This document shows, piece by piece, positions 10,213-21,080 of a stretch of DNA of 64,000 bases; positions within the stretch are counted from its first letter, which is position 1; the number at the start of each line of letters is the position of its first letter. Below the pieces are notes generated by a model. The model saw nothing but the letters and a program-made list of their open reading frames with translations. It did no database searches and was not told where the DNA came from. This DNA comes from Symsagittifera roscoffensis (taxonomy: Eukaryota > Xenacoelomorpha > Acoela > Convolutidae). Location of the stretch: NCBI RefSeq assembly GCF_963678635.1, contig NC_087064.1:27506189-27570188 (forward strand), in the 5' to 3' direction. Both the position numbers and the translations under genes were made by a program.

Positions 10213-10642
10213 CAGGAGCGGATTTAGGGGGGGGGGGGGGGCGGACGCCCTTTCTTCAGGGATTCGACCCCCTGCCGACCCAAAGGGTCCCCCTTTGAAC
10301 TATTTTGAGCTCAAAAGTTTTCTAAAGGCGCCATCGACGCCAATATATACTAATTTTGAGGCTCCTCCTCAAAATTAGTATATATTGGCGCCGAAAAAAC
10401 GCAATTTTTGGTCAAAAATTTCCAAAAAATGCCTAAAAACGCTTTTTTGGCCTCCTTTTTTAAAATTTTGCCTGCGGCGCACAAATTTGCGCCAAATCAG
10501 AGTCTTTTTAGGACTTTGAGAAAGCTCGAAAATTCAAATTGGTCGACGTAAGAAAAAGGTCGATAAATTTTTTTTTTTAATTTTCGAAATTTTTTTGAAT
10601 ATCCCCCCTTCCCCTCTTGAGAAAATCCTAGATCCGCCCCTG
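10213..10642 (+). mobile_element. Complete hAT-type MITE, 430 bp, with 8-bp target duplication
   Basis: The ends are CAGGAGCGGATTTAGG and CCTAGATCCGCCCCTG, which are inverted repeats of each other. The 8 bp on each side are identical: TGGTCATG at 10205-10212 and 10643-10650. An 8-bp duplication with CAGGGG-type ends is the signature of hAT transposons. There is no transposase; the inside has a G tract, AAAGGGTCCC, GGCGCCA blocks and T-rich stretches. Unlike the other copies, it carries a 24-bp-arm palindrome at 10338-10390. Confidence 0.92.
10338..10390. repeat. Perfect 24-bp-arm hairpin inside the MITE
   Basis: Arm 10338-10361 (CGCCAATATATACTAATTTT plus GAGG) and arm 10367-10390 are exact reverse complements around CTCCT. 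Other family members carry only one arm here. Confidence 0.95.
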
Positions 10643-10650
10643 TGGTCATG

Positions 10651-11650
10651 TACAATTCTTTGTCATTTTTAACGCCAATTTTTGTACAAAGCTAATTACA
10701 GTGAAGCCAAGGTTCTACCTTTTAAGAAATAACAGAAAGATTGGCTTCAAATGGGCACGATAAAGGTGGTTAACAATTCGTTCTTTTGATCCAATGGTAC
10801 ACTCCTAAAAATGTTCACCTGTTTTCACCTGAAAAATTGCATGTTTTCACTTTTGCTTGACAAAATCTCGTAAAAAAGGACCAAAAGAGCCAATTGAGTT
10901 TTAAAACTGTTGATTTTTCATCACAGAATAAAATTTGTCAGCGGTGAGCCTGTTGTTTAATGCAAATCTTAAGTAATTTTCAATTTCCCACTCACGAGAA
11001 AATGAGCAAGCCGAAAGAAACTACCAATGAAACACCTAAATATTTCAACGACAGCTAAACACTGAAAACATTGCCAGGATGTAGGTACAAATTTGAGATC
11101 CGACAGTTATAAGGGAAATATAGGGGAGGCGTTTAAACCTAGGGAAGCAGATAGAATTGTCCAAGTACTGGGTTACAGTAACTATTACATTTATTTTTGA
11201 GGCAGGGCCCGCGAATAATTTAAACAACAATATCCTGATCGCATCTTTTAATTTTTTGTCGTCACGATTACCAGTTGGCTATGTTGTCCCCTCTTGCGGC
11301 CTTATTTTTCCGTATTGTTCCGAAAACTGGTCAAAAGAACTACATGGAAACCTCCGACAATATTAACGTTTTTCCAGTTGAATGATTTTTTCCAATCAGT
11401 TTTCTGATACGTAGTTACAGTTACGTAGCGGATTGACTAAATTTATCAATAAATTATCGAAATTTTATCGTATCTCACCCGCCGTGGCTTTAAAATTGAG
11501 TTTAGGATAACAACTTGTTAATGTGATGATTTCATTCATAAGGATCGTGGTTTTAAAAATAAGCTAGTGCCATCCACTACACCGACCATTTTGTTTCTGA
11601 GACTTGAAGGGGCTTAAGTAAATTCGTCTAATTGAACTCTTTTTTTTTAG
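10651..11650. other. Non-coding DNA upstream of the first secreted-protein exon
   Basis: No domain-bearing frame was seen. The last ~20 bp (ending in a T run plus AG at 11650) form a good splice acceptor, so an upstream exon or 5' UTR exon should exist, but I could not place it or a promoter. Confidence 0.4.
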
Positions 11651-11871
11651 CCCTGATGTGGTTCCCGGTGTGATGCTGTTGATGCTATCCGTGGTGCCTC
11701 GGGTCTCTTTTGGAGCTCCCGTGGGCGATGGCGGAGAGTTAAACCGGAGTTGCGCAAGGCAGATGCAGCTTCTGCAGGACAATTGGGACAAGATATATCC
11801 CAGGTGTGATGAGCAGCGGCATAAGGGAGACGAGGAGAAGAAGGACTGTGACATCAGAGGAAACATGATGG
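11651..11871 (+). CDS. Exon 1: signal-peptide exon of a cysteine-rich secreted protein
   Basis: The exon is bounded by TTTTTTTTAG at 11650 and the donor G|GTATGT after 11871; it ends in phase 1. The likely start is ATG 11673, giving the hydrophobic leader MLLMLSVVPRVSFG with cleavage expected before APVGDG. The frame is also open upstream to the acceptor, so an earlier start in another exon is possible. The mature part, from ELNRSCARQ, is acidic and basic with three cysteines (SCAR, PRCDE, DCDI). GC content is clearly above the flanks, as in the other real exons here. No family was recognised. It continues into the exon at 12392. Confidence 0.7.
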
Positions 11872-12063
11872 GTATGTTAAATTAGAAAAGCATAAGGGGG
11901 CAGGGGAAGCTGAAGGAGGCACGGTGGATGTATGGAAGTGTCGATTTTTTAGTTCAAGTTTTGATAATTTCAAATGCCAGAAATTCATTGGTTGCCTTTT
12001 TTGGTTCAAGGTGATCCACACCCTCAAAGTTACTATAAACTGACGGCTAAGGCGCCTTTCAGG

Positions 12064-12170
12064 AGCGGAACTAAGAGATGGATCCTGTCTTTGGTACTAA
12101 TTCATGACATCCATTTTTAGTCGAACATAGACCTAATCTTTTCTGAAGACACCATCGGCACCAAATGCAC
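12064..12170 (+). mobile_element. Very diverged hAT-type MITE fragment
   Basis: GGAGCGGAACTAAGAG, then TTTGGTACTAATTC, GACATCCATTTTTAG, TTTTCTGAAGACACCATCGGCACCAAATGCACTAA matches the order of blocks in the family copies at 10213 and 59634. There is no right end. It lies in the intron between the exons at 11651 and 12392. Confidence 0.4.
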
Positions 12171-12391
12171 TAATTTAACAAGTTTTGTTGGCCGAGATCG
12201 CAGTTTCGGGATGACTCGGAAAATCAGTTGAGGGAACCTAAAAAGATCCAATTTGGTCGAAATCTTCTGGAAAGTCTGAGGTGCGCGACGCGAGAAAACA
12301 GTACGGGTTGTCAAAAACTGCTTGCGTAATTTAATACCTTTGGAAATAATTGGCAACCAGAAATGATTTCCCCCGATCCTTTTATTTTCAG

Positions 12392-12581
12392 GTCTCAGAG
12401 ACCTGTTCGTGGACAGCGCCTATTATGGTAGATCCTGTAGTGGGCTGCAGAGTGAGCTGACTCAGCCAGATATGTTCACATGGTATGGGTGTATCTACAA
12501 GCGGGAGAACAAAACTTTCGATAATGGCATCATCGCCAAGTCTTCTCTGAGGAAACCCTTAGGAATCATGCCGACTTTCTG
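12392..12581 (+). CDS. Exon 2 of the cysteine-rich secreted protein
   Basis: The acceptor TTTTATTTTCAG ends at 12391 and the donor is GTAAAA after 12581. The exon enters in phase 1 (G|GT = Gly) and leaves in phase 2. It encodes 63 residues starting LRDLFVDSAYYGRSCSG, with two cysteines (RSCSG, YGCIY) and one N-glycosylation sequon (NKT). Phases match both neighbours exactly, which is the main support. No known domain was recognised. Confidence 0.75.
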
Positions 12582-12870
12582 GTAAAATACATAAGTTCAG
12601 ATTACTTTAAAATGGCATTTGAATTCAACTAACCCATAAAACTTAATGTTTTTTTTATTTTAATGTAGTTTTTGCGTTTGTTAAGGGGTCTGTTAGATCT
12701 GTAAGGAGCTGGAGTTTTATTTTCGAATTTATTTAAACTTTCAAGCTGCTGTGGAAACGTTTTTATGGGCGGATATAAGACTTTCTCAAGGGGGATTTAA
12801 GAAAAAACAAAAAGGAGCATCTCGTATGTCGCACACTCGCATGTGTACCGGATTAATATGTAGACGGGAG

Positions 12871-14096
12871 TTAATTGTGATTTTACCTAACGACAGTTTT
12901 AGATAAAAACACTACATGGATAATTGAAGGGACGGAGACTTTTTCGGGTTTCCCTTTAATTAAAACAAAGTTAGCTTAATTTCAGGTATAACAAGTTGAT
13001 GTGCGAGAACATAATCAAAGAGGAGGTCGAAGATCGATCCAAAATAAATAAAGAGTCCAGCTGTGTGCCAAAATACCAAATGGTCGAGTTCACCCTCGAA
13101 GTCCGCGATTGTCCCGGTGGAAAACAAACTCGATTGATCTGGTGGCCGGCTATCATGTAAGCAGATGGTATGGCCTGAAGAAAACTTGAATTGTAGTTGT
13201 CGGGCGAGATAAACTTAAACGAAATCGTAGATGAGGTTACAATTTTTAGCATAAAATTCAAAAAAAAACAGACATATTAGAGTTAAAAATGACAAGATCC
13301 TTTCTAATTTTTAAACTATGCAAAAAATACACTTGTACTTCGTTCTACGATTTCGTTATGCAGACCAGAAGAGTCGAGAATAAACTTAAAAAACTTCGTT
13401 GAAGTTGCATTTTGGTCTGATTTTGAACTATGAAGCATTATAGAAGACTCCTGAAGGCCGAAATAAGGCTTTCCTGCTCCTGGCTAGCGAGTACTCTGTC
13501 CAACCTTGCACTGCTAATGTAGGGTTTGACACATTACACAAACTGTTGATCAAACCAGCTTTCATAAACCTTCTGAAAACCCTGAATGTTTCTCTGAAGG
13601 CTCCTTTGGTGCCAAAAGTCACAAGACACTTAGGGTTGAATTCCAGTTGAAAAGAGTCTGAGAGACTGAGATGTTGGAAGTACTAACGCTAAACGCCCAC
13701 CAATGAAAATAGGTCAATATTAACATGAACATCTTATCTTCAAGTATTGTGTGAATGATTCATAAAGTGTAAATATATTTTCAATTATAATAACAAATGA
13801 AACATGATGTTTTTAACGAACAAATACGCAACGCGATAGGTCTGGGGTCTCAATTTTGCTGGCTACATTTTTTCAACCCTCACCCTATTAAAACTCAAGC
13901 GCCGGAAAACGTTTTCATTTTGAATCCCAAAATTTTAAATTTTGTTTTTTTTCCCCGAAAATTGCTTCTATAGTTAAAACAAAAATGACGACGAAGTGTG
14001 GTCAATTTATATTCGGTCAAGAAAAGCTTTTGCATAGACTCCAAAAAGCGTTGACATGCGTCTGGTTATTACTTGAAAATACGGTTGACCTCAAAG
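12871..14096 (+). repeat. Segmental tandem duplication, copy 1 (1226 bp)
   Basis: The segment starting TTAATTGTGATTTTACC at 12871 recurs at 14097 at about 97% identity by eye. It includes a whole exon plus intron flanks. The duplication junction shares AG/TT microhomology (GGAGTT, AAAGTT). Confidence 0.93.
12986..13156 (+). CDS. Exon 3a of the cysteine-rich secreted protein
   Basis: This is a 171-bp exon between AATTTCAG and AT|GTAAGC, phase 2 at both ends, so it can be skipped, repeated or swapped without shifting the frame. The 57 codons begin (W)YNKLMCENIIKEEVED and end PGGKQTRLIWWPA. Cysteines occur at MCEN, SCVP and DCPG. A second copy of the exon lies at 14212. Together they look like a tandem exon pair usable as alternatives or in series. 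Confidence 0.8.
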
Positions 14097-15324
14097 TTAA
14101 TTGTGATTTTACCTAACGACAGTTTTAGATAAAAACACTGCATGGATAATTGAAGGGACGGAGACTTTTTCGGGTTTCCCTTTAATTAAAATAAAGTTAG
14201 CTTAATTTCAGGTATAGCAAGTTGATGTGCGAGTACATAATCAAAGAGGAGGTCGAAGATGGATCCAAAATAAATAAAGAGTCCAGCTGTGTGCCAAAAT
14301 ACCTAATGGTCGAGGTCACCCTCGAAGTCCCCTATTGTCCCGGTGGAAAACAAACTCGATTGATCTGGTGGCCGGCTATCATGTAAGCAGATGGTATGGC
14401 CTGAAGAAAAACTGAATTGTAGTTGTCGGGTGAGATAAACTTAAACGAAATCGTAGATGAGGTTACAATTTTTAGCATAAAATTCAAAAAAAAACAGACA
14501 TATTAGAGTTAAAAATGGCAAGATCCTTTCTAATTTTTAAACTATGCAACAAATACACTGAAACTTTGTTCTACGATTTCGTTATGCAGACCAGTAGCGT
14601 CCAGAATAAACTTAAAAAACTTCGTTGAAGATGCATTTTGGTCTGATTTTGAACTATGAAACATTATAGAAGACTCCTGAAGGCCGAAATAAGGCTTTCC
14701 TGCTCAGGGCTAGCGAGTACTCTGTCCAACCTTGCACTGCTAATGTAGGGTTTGACACATTACACAAACTGTTGATCAAACCAGCTTTCATAAACCTTCT
14801 GAAAACCCTGAATGTTTCTCTGAAGGCTCCTTTGGTGCCAAAAGTCACAAGAGACTTAGGGTTGAATTCCAGTTGAAAAGGGTCTGAGAGACTGAGATGT
14901 TGTAAGTACTAACGCTAAACGCCTACCAATGAAAATAGGTCAATATTAACATGAACATCTTATCTTCAAGTATTGTGTGAATGATTCATAAAGTGTAAAT
15001 ATAATTTCAATTATAATAACAAATGAAACAGATGATGTTTTTAACGAACAAATACGCAACGCGATAGGTCTGGGGTCTCAATTTTGCTCGCTACATTTTT
15101 TCAACCCTCACCCTATTAGAACTCAAGCGCCGGAAAACGTTTTCATTTTGAATCCCAAAATTTTAAATTTTGTTTTTTTTCCCCGAAAATTGCTTCTATA
15201 GTTAAAACAAAAATGACGACGAAGTATGGTCAATTTATATTCGGTCAAGAAAAGCTTTTGCTTAGACTCCAAAAAGCGTTGACATGCGCATGGTTATTAC
15301 TTGAAAATACGGTTGACCTCAAAG
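14097..15324 (+). repeat. Segmental tandem duplication, copy 2
   Basis: This is the second copy of the 1226-bp unit. It ends at the ACGGTTGACCTCAAAG segment, after which the two copies diverge. Small indels (for example near 15028) account for the 2-bp length difference. Confidence 0.93.
14212..14382 (+). CDS. Exon 3b: duplicated exon of the cysteine-rich protein
   Basis: The same 171-bp length, acceptor (AATTTCAG), donor (AT|GTAAGC) and phase 2-2 as exon 3a. It begins (W)YSKLMCEYIIKEEVED. Seven bases differ from exon 3a and every one changes an amino acid: N/S, N/Y, R/G, Q/L, F/V, R/P and D/Y; all three cysteines are kept. The intact frame and splice sites argue that the copy is functional. 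It can join exon 3a in series (AT|G = Met) or replace it. Confidence 0.75.
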
Positions 15325-16190
15325 TTCTTCAAAAAACCGTAACTAGGGCCATATTCCTGGTTAAATTAAGGTTGCATAAGTCTTTTCATTTGAAGAAAAA
15401 AAATTCAGTTTGGTACTCAATAGTCCAATGCAGTGATGAAAATGAGTGTAATAGAGTTGTAAGCCAGCTGATTTCATTCCCTTATTTTTGCTGTCAAAAT
15501 TGCGGGATTTTCGGTGCTCCCTTTCGTGTGCCCGGTAGCATCATTAGGCATCCAATATGTTGATGGCGAATTTTTTAAAAGTTTCAAGCAAGAAAAAATT
15601 AGGCGCATAACTTCAATACAACACATGCATACAAGAAAAAGACATACGGCAAACTGTTAAATCAAAACACAAACAAACACAGACACAAACAAAAGAATTC
15701 GGCAAACTGTAAACTTAGAAACGCGAATAAACGGGAAACAGATCTAGTCCAGAACTTAAACAGTTCATTGTTTTTCTATACAATTATAATCTTGACTGAC
15801 TCGGACAGACTTGGGGAAATACTTGCTCATGAAGAACTCTCTGTGCTCGGTGAACTTAAGGGATTCAATCAGAGAGTCCAGGTGCCGCTTGTTTTGTGCT
15901 GGCAATAACAAATCTCAATGCCCCTAAACCACAGAATTTCCAAAGTCGGGGCCATTCAAAAAGTGCTGAGATTATGACGCTCAAAAATTAACAGCACAAT
16001 AGGCTTGTGACTTACCAATAGAGTTACTAGTTAAAACTAAACAGCCGAGGAGTTGGACCAGCCTTATAAGAGAACCAAAGAATTGATAAAATTGCTCAAT
16101 ATCATTTGTAACTTCTATGCTTACGTTTTAATTATTGTCTGTGTTTTATTTAAATATTTTGCTTGCTGTGTTTTTGTTTCCTGCATGGAT
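15325..16190. other. Intronic or intergenic DNA, no supported gene
   Basis: A 116-codon frame begins in the duplicated part (15213) and runs through the copy end to 15563. Its composition and position across a duplication boundary argue against a real exon. Nothing else was recognised. Confidence 0.4.
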
Positions 16191-16732
16191 TTAACCGAGG
16201 TTGCCAATTAAATTTTTGATTTTCAGTGTAGATTTAGGCTTTGCTTCTCCAGGTCCTCTCTCACACTCTAACTTAAGGCACCGCAAAGTGGTCCCTTTGG
16301 TAATGAATTCAGCGGGGCGACCGAGGATCACTACTATCCACAATCCCGAAAGGGTTAGGTTGGTGGCAACTATGCCGTACGGTATTAGGTTACTTGCCCC
16401 TTGGTGTACTGCTGTTGAGGCTTTCACGATCGCAAGAATTTCCAGTTGTAATTAAGTTCAGATAAATATCGGTCCAAATACAGAAAACTATAGGTGGCCA
16501 GAATGCAATTTAATAAACTAATCAAAAAGAAAGGGTCCGCGATCAACCAACACAATTGAATAACTGCAGTTCAAATCCCAACTAACTGCACTAACAATTC
16601 TCTCTTTCTCTAGAGAATCATAATTAACAAATTACACACAGTAGTTCCACACAATCACTCAGTTCGACCTGTTGAAATTAATAGTGTCACTATTCTTTTG
16701 AAGTATTTTAACTGATCCCTTTAACTTCACAG

Positions 16733-16930
16733 TTCCTTGTTCTCTAACTCTGAGAACCAATCATGCTCTAACTTCGCTTAAATCGTTCTCTCTAACTGAC
16801 AACGAGAACCCAACTACTCTCACTGATAGTTATCACAGTTCTCTAATTAATTGAGATCCAACTACCCCTAAAAGTAGCTCAAACTGTTCTCTCTAATTAA
16901 CTGAGAACCAACTATAATCTTTCTGAGTTT
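16733..16930 (+). repeat. Degenerate ~55-bp tandem repeat with GTTCTC...GAGAAC pairs
   Basis: About four units each contain GTTCTCT(AA) followed 7-14 bp later by GAGAACC(AA), for example GTTCTCTAACTCTGAGAACC at 16739. The pair makes a short hairpin. Spacer sequences such as CTACTCTCACTGATAGT vary. Confidence 0.7.
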
Positions 16931-16959
16931 CCATTTATTATCTCTATCGGTAGGCTATT

Positions 16960-18620
16960 TATTATTCTCTATAATGTATGTCAATTTGAATTTTAGTTAC
17001 AGCTAGAGTCATAATCGTCCCTACAAGTCCTATCATTTACTTTAGTAATCCTTCCGCAATGTCTTTACCGGATTCTTCCTCTGTCTACACTAGTCCTATA
17101 CTGCAAGTTCACTTTAGGTATCTCTTAGTGATTCGTGCGAAAATCAAGTCCAATTTCACCTCTAAACCTATTTTTTTTAATTAAAAACTATCCCAAGGTT
17201 TTTATTTGGCTGTCGGATTAAGGTTTCGACCTCTCGAGGGTAGGGGAAGACCCTTTCTATGGGTCACTACTTCATTCCAAGCTGGGTAAATATTCCTTCC
17301 GTACATATTGTTTATGAGACCTACTTCCCATTTTATGCTCCTATTACTGCCAATGTTCTCTGGGACTTCTTTTATTTAGTCTGATTGAATTTCTATTAAC
17401 AGCTCATTCGCCAAATTATTATGAAGTCAATGTTTGCCAAGTCCACTTTAATTAGTTCCACTAATTCGATGTCATAATGTAAAAGCTATATCTCTTTCAG
17501 CTTCTGCTTCATTTCCCAATAGGTAAATTCCTTCCCAATTATAAGTAGGTGACCCAATCTCGTTTCCAAGGGTGGGGGTTTGGGAATACGCCTTTTTCCT
17601 GTGTGAATACGCCTTTTTCCTGTGAGTTTCCTATGCAATTTTAGTCCTACACGCCCAAAGGTAGTCTAAAGGTCATCCTGGGTTCACCCGTGGTCACTCT
17701 TCCCTAGTCGGGTTTAGACTACTATAGGGGTCCTACCTGCCAAGTTTCATCCACATCACGTTAAAACTTCCCAGGTTATCCCATTTCTAATGTCCATTAC
17801 CAATTTTCGCTGGGAAAAGGCCATAGAAACCGGAAGGAGCCGTCGGAGGGGCTTTACTCACTACGGGGTGTTTTTTTTCAGGTTTGGGTTCTAGTGTCTA
17901 TTGCCGCCATAAAATTGATATGCCCCTGCTCAAAATTTTGTGTAAATTGCCCACTTCTGGTCTAAGGGGTGTTTTCCCAGGTGCTAATAACTTCGGTCCA
18001 ACCGCTGGATTTTGGTCAACTTATAACGTGTGATGTTACTCGTTAATATCTATGATATCCCTAAGTCTTAGCTCCTTGCGTGCAGTGGGGGCCGCAAAAC
18101 GTATTCCGGAAGTCGATGTGGGGGCTATTTGCATAGGACATAACACCGGAATTAGGGGTCCAGGGGTTCTGGGATTCTAAGCTTAATCTTCCCTCAGCTA
18201 GGTTTATAACATACTATATTTTATTTCCATTCCAAACGCTGGTTACCGAGTTCTAATAGGGCTATTTGCGTTTCCGGGAACCGTTATCGCTTGGGGCAGG
18301 GGGGTCCGCGGGGTCTAGATATTTGCATGCCCGGGTCAAATCATCTCTAGTATCCGTCCTATGAGTTTCATATACTCAGCTTCCTTGGTTTCCATTTGGG
18401 GGGGGGGTGTCCACCAATCTTATTTCACTTTGGTTTTTCGCCATAGGAGGGACTATATCTTTGAAGATTCGAACTTATTTTGGACTTTACTGTTTGTATA
18501 CTTTTCTGCTTATAGTATTGATTCGTCAATACCGAGCTATGTACTACTCATTCTTATTCACTATAATGTATGCATATCTCAAGGTGAAATGCCCAATTGA
18601 ACTCTAAGTTTGGCGAAAAG
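16960..18620. other. Block of distinct base composition, identity unknown
   Basis: From about 16960 to 18360 the plus strand is C/T-rich with GC content above the flanks and many short G or C runs, but no long open frame. Small features include a 22-bp direct duplication at 17585-17625 (GAATACGCCTTTTTCCTGTG twice). It may be an old transposon interior; no protein signature was seen. Confidence 0.35.
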
Positions 18621-18622
18621 TG

Positions 18623-18640
18623 TTAGGATCACCGATCCTA
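18623..18640. repeat. Short perfect hairpin
   Basis: TAGGATC-ACC-GATCCTA: 7-bp arms around 3 bp, preceded by TGT. It could be part of a terminal sequence but nothing else supports that. Confidence 0.4.
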
Positions 18641-19599
18641 CACTCAGTGTTAAGAAATCAATACATACTTCCTTTCATCAGCTTTATCAGTTTTCACTCT
18701 TCTAAATAAATACATTCAGTCGTCCATTAAATAGCCCCAGAAAACCTAAATTAACCTCATCAATAAATCTAATCAATAAAACTCACCTTTAAAGTAATCT
18801 CATTAAACCTCAATAAAATTCATGTTCCCAACAAATCTCATTTCATTGGACTATGATTTGAATTCAAATCCTGAGGGCAGTATTTGGGTCAAATATAGTT
18901 CTTATGAAACTCATACTTTCATCTTAAATATTGCCCTCAACGACTGCTTTTTTGTTTCTTTTTGTAAATACTAATAATCACAAATATTGATTTTGCAAAA
19001 CCCTAATAAGCTGAGCATTATCAAAAATTGATAAACCATATTTTGGGCCGATGTCCGCGACTTTTGTCGTAACTTAAGTGGTCTTCACTTGTTCCGAGGT
19101 TTGAGTCGCTCAACATAGCAACATAAATTGCGCAAAATTTCAACATAATTAGCGCATTGTACCAAGACTTGCAGAAAAACCAACTTGAAACTATTCGCTA
19201 GCATCTTCGCCGTTAAGCAGAACATATTTAATGCGCTTATTGGGAGAATTGCTCAAGGGGAAAATAAACAATGTAGAAGTTAAGAAGAATTGATGATTTT
19301 GACTGCTAGAGGTCACCATCAGAATACGCGATGTTAATCACGCCGGCAGCCCTTCAAACGTCAATTGGTGAACGCAGTTGATTCAAATGTGAATATGAGA
19401 GATCTTGAAATATTAATGCTCAGCGCCAACAGAACCAATCTAAAAAATAAAGAGACCAAATTTAATTCAAAGCGATTGCAAGTAGCTGAAAAACGACTGT
19501 CACCCATTGTGTTTTTCAGAAGGTTTTCTTTTGATGCTCATTGAAAAACGTCAGTAGATTTATGAAAATTAGCACTTTTTTAATAAGTTTAACGTTAGT

Positions 19600-21080
19600 C
19601 AGATGCTAATTTCAATCATCACAAAATGAGCAAATTTGGAGTCACTTGATGTTCCACCATCTGTCATATTAGCAATTGAATCAGCTGATTTCATTTTTGA
19701 ACTTTGAAGTGCGTTCTCCGATGACTGAACCCATGGTTGAAAAATCATTAATTCATTTAATTGCTCAGATTTTGGCCCGTGTTTTTCAGATGATTTTCTT
19801 TTGATGATTTTCTTTTGTTCAAAGTTAACTTTAATCGTCACAAAACGAGCAAATTTGGAGTCACTTGATGTTCCACCATCTGTCATATTAGCAATTGAAT
19901 CAGCTGGTTTCATTTTTGAACTTTGAAGTGCGCTCTCTGATGACTGAACTCATGCTTGAAAAATCATTAATTCATTTAATTGCTCAGATTTTGGCCCGTG
20001 TTTTTCAGATGATTTTCTTTTGCTGATTTTCTTTTGTTCAAAGTTAACTTTAATCATCACAAAATGAGCAAATTTGGAGTCACTTGATGTTCCACCATCT
20101 GTCATATTAGCAATTGAATCAGCTGGTTTCATTTTTGAACTTTGAAGTGCGCTCTCTGATGACTGAACTCATGCTTGAAAAATCATTAATTCATTTAATT
20201 GCTCAGATTTTGGCCCGTGTTTTTCAGATGATTTTCTTTTGCTGATTTTCTTTTGTTCAAAGGTAACTTTAATCATCACAAAACGAGCAAATTTGGAGTC
20301 AATTGATGTTCCATCATCTGTCATATTAGCAATTGAATCAGCTGGTTTCATTTTTGAACTTCGAAGTGCGCTCTCTGATGACTGAACGCATGCTCGAAAA
20401 ATCATTAATTCATTTAATTGCTCAGATTTTGGCCCGTGTTTTTCAGATGATTTTCTTTTGATGATTTTCTTTTGTTCAAAGTTAACTTTGATCATCACAA
20501 AATGAGCAACTTTGGAGTCACTTGATGTTCCACCATCTGTCATATTAGCAATTGAATCAGCTGGTTTCATTTTTGAACTTCGAAGTGCGCTCTCTGATGA
20601 CTGAACGCATGCTTGAAAAATCATTAATTCATTTAATTGCTCAGATTTTGGCCCGTGTTTTTCAGATGATTTTTTTCTTTTTAATGATTTTCTTTTGTTT
20701 AAAGTTAACTTTAATCATCACAAAATGAGCAAATTTGGAGTCACTTGATGTTCCACCATCTGTCATATTAGCAATTGAATCAGCTGGTTTCATTTTTGAA
20801 CTTCGAAGTGCGCTCTCCGATGACTGAACACATGGTTGAAAAATCATTAATTCATTTAATTGCTCAGATTTTGGCCCGTGTTTTTCAGATGATTTTCTTT
20901 TGTTCAAAGTTAACTTTAATCATCACAAAATGACCAAATTTGGAGTCACTTGATGTTCCACCATCTATCATATTAGCAATTGAATCAACTGGTTTCATTT
21001 TTGAACTTTGAAGTGCGCTCTCTGATGACTGAGCGCATGCTTGAAAATTCATTATTTAATTTATTTGCTCAGATTTTGGC
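19600..21080 (-). repeat. 219-bp tandem repeat (73 codons), about seven units, open frame on the minus strand
   Basis: The anchor GTCACTTGATGTTCC recurs at 19641, 19860, 20079, 20298 (variant), 20517, 20740 and 20945, so the period is 219 bp for most units, with one +4 and one -14 indel. Read on the minus strand each unit encodes 73 residues including MKPADSIANMTDGGTSSDSK and HGPKSEQLNELMIFQ. Some units are closed by a stop where others have the variant ACVQSSESA (TGA versus TGC after GCA). It is either an expanded coding repeat that has decayed or a satellite whose unit happens to be open. No domain was recognised. Confidence 0.85.
20169..20624 (-). pseudogene. Longest open stretch of the 73-residue repeat
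   Basis: 151 codons cover just over two repeat units without a stop, with units about 90% identical. Adjacent open stretches are at 19599-19913, 19950-20132 and 20662-20907. The protein is hydrophilic with Lys/Arg-rich (EQKKIIKRKSSEKHG) and Ser-rich parts. No start context, splice signals or relatives could be identified. Confidence 0.35.

Noticed and set aside
13428-14848. Two near-identical 64-codon minus-strand frames (13428-13622 and 14654-14848)
   Set aside because: They are identical only because they lie in the 1226-bp duplication; no independent coding evidence.
15213-15563. 116-codon plus-strand frame
   Set aside because: It crosses the end of the tandem duplication, and the equivalent frame in copy 1 is interrupted, so it is not a conserved exon.
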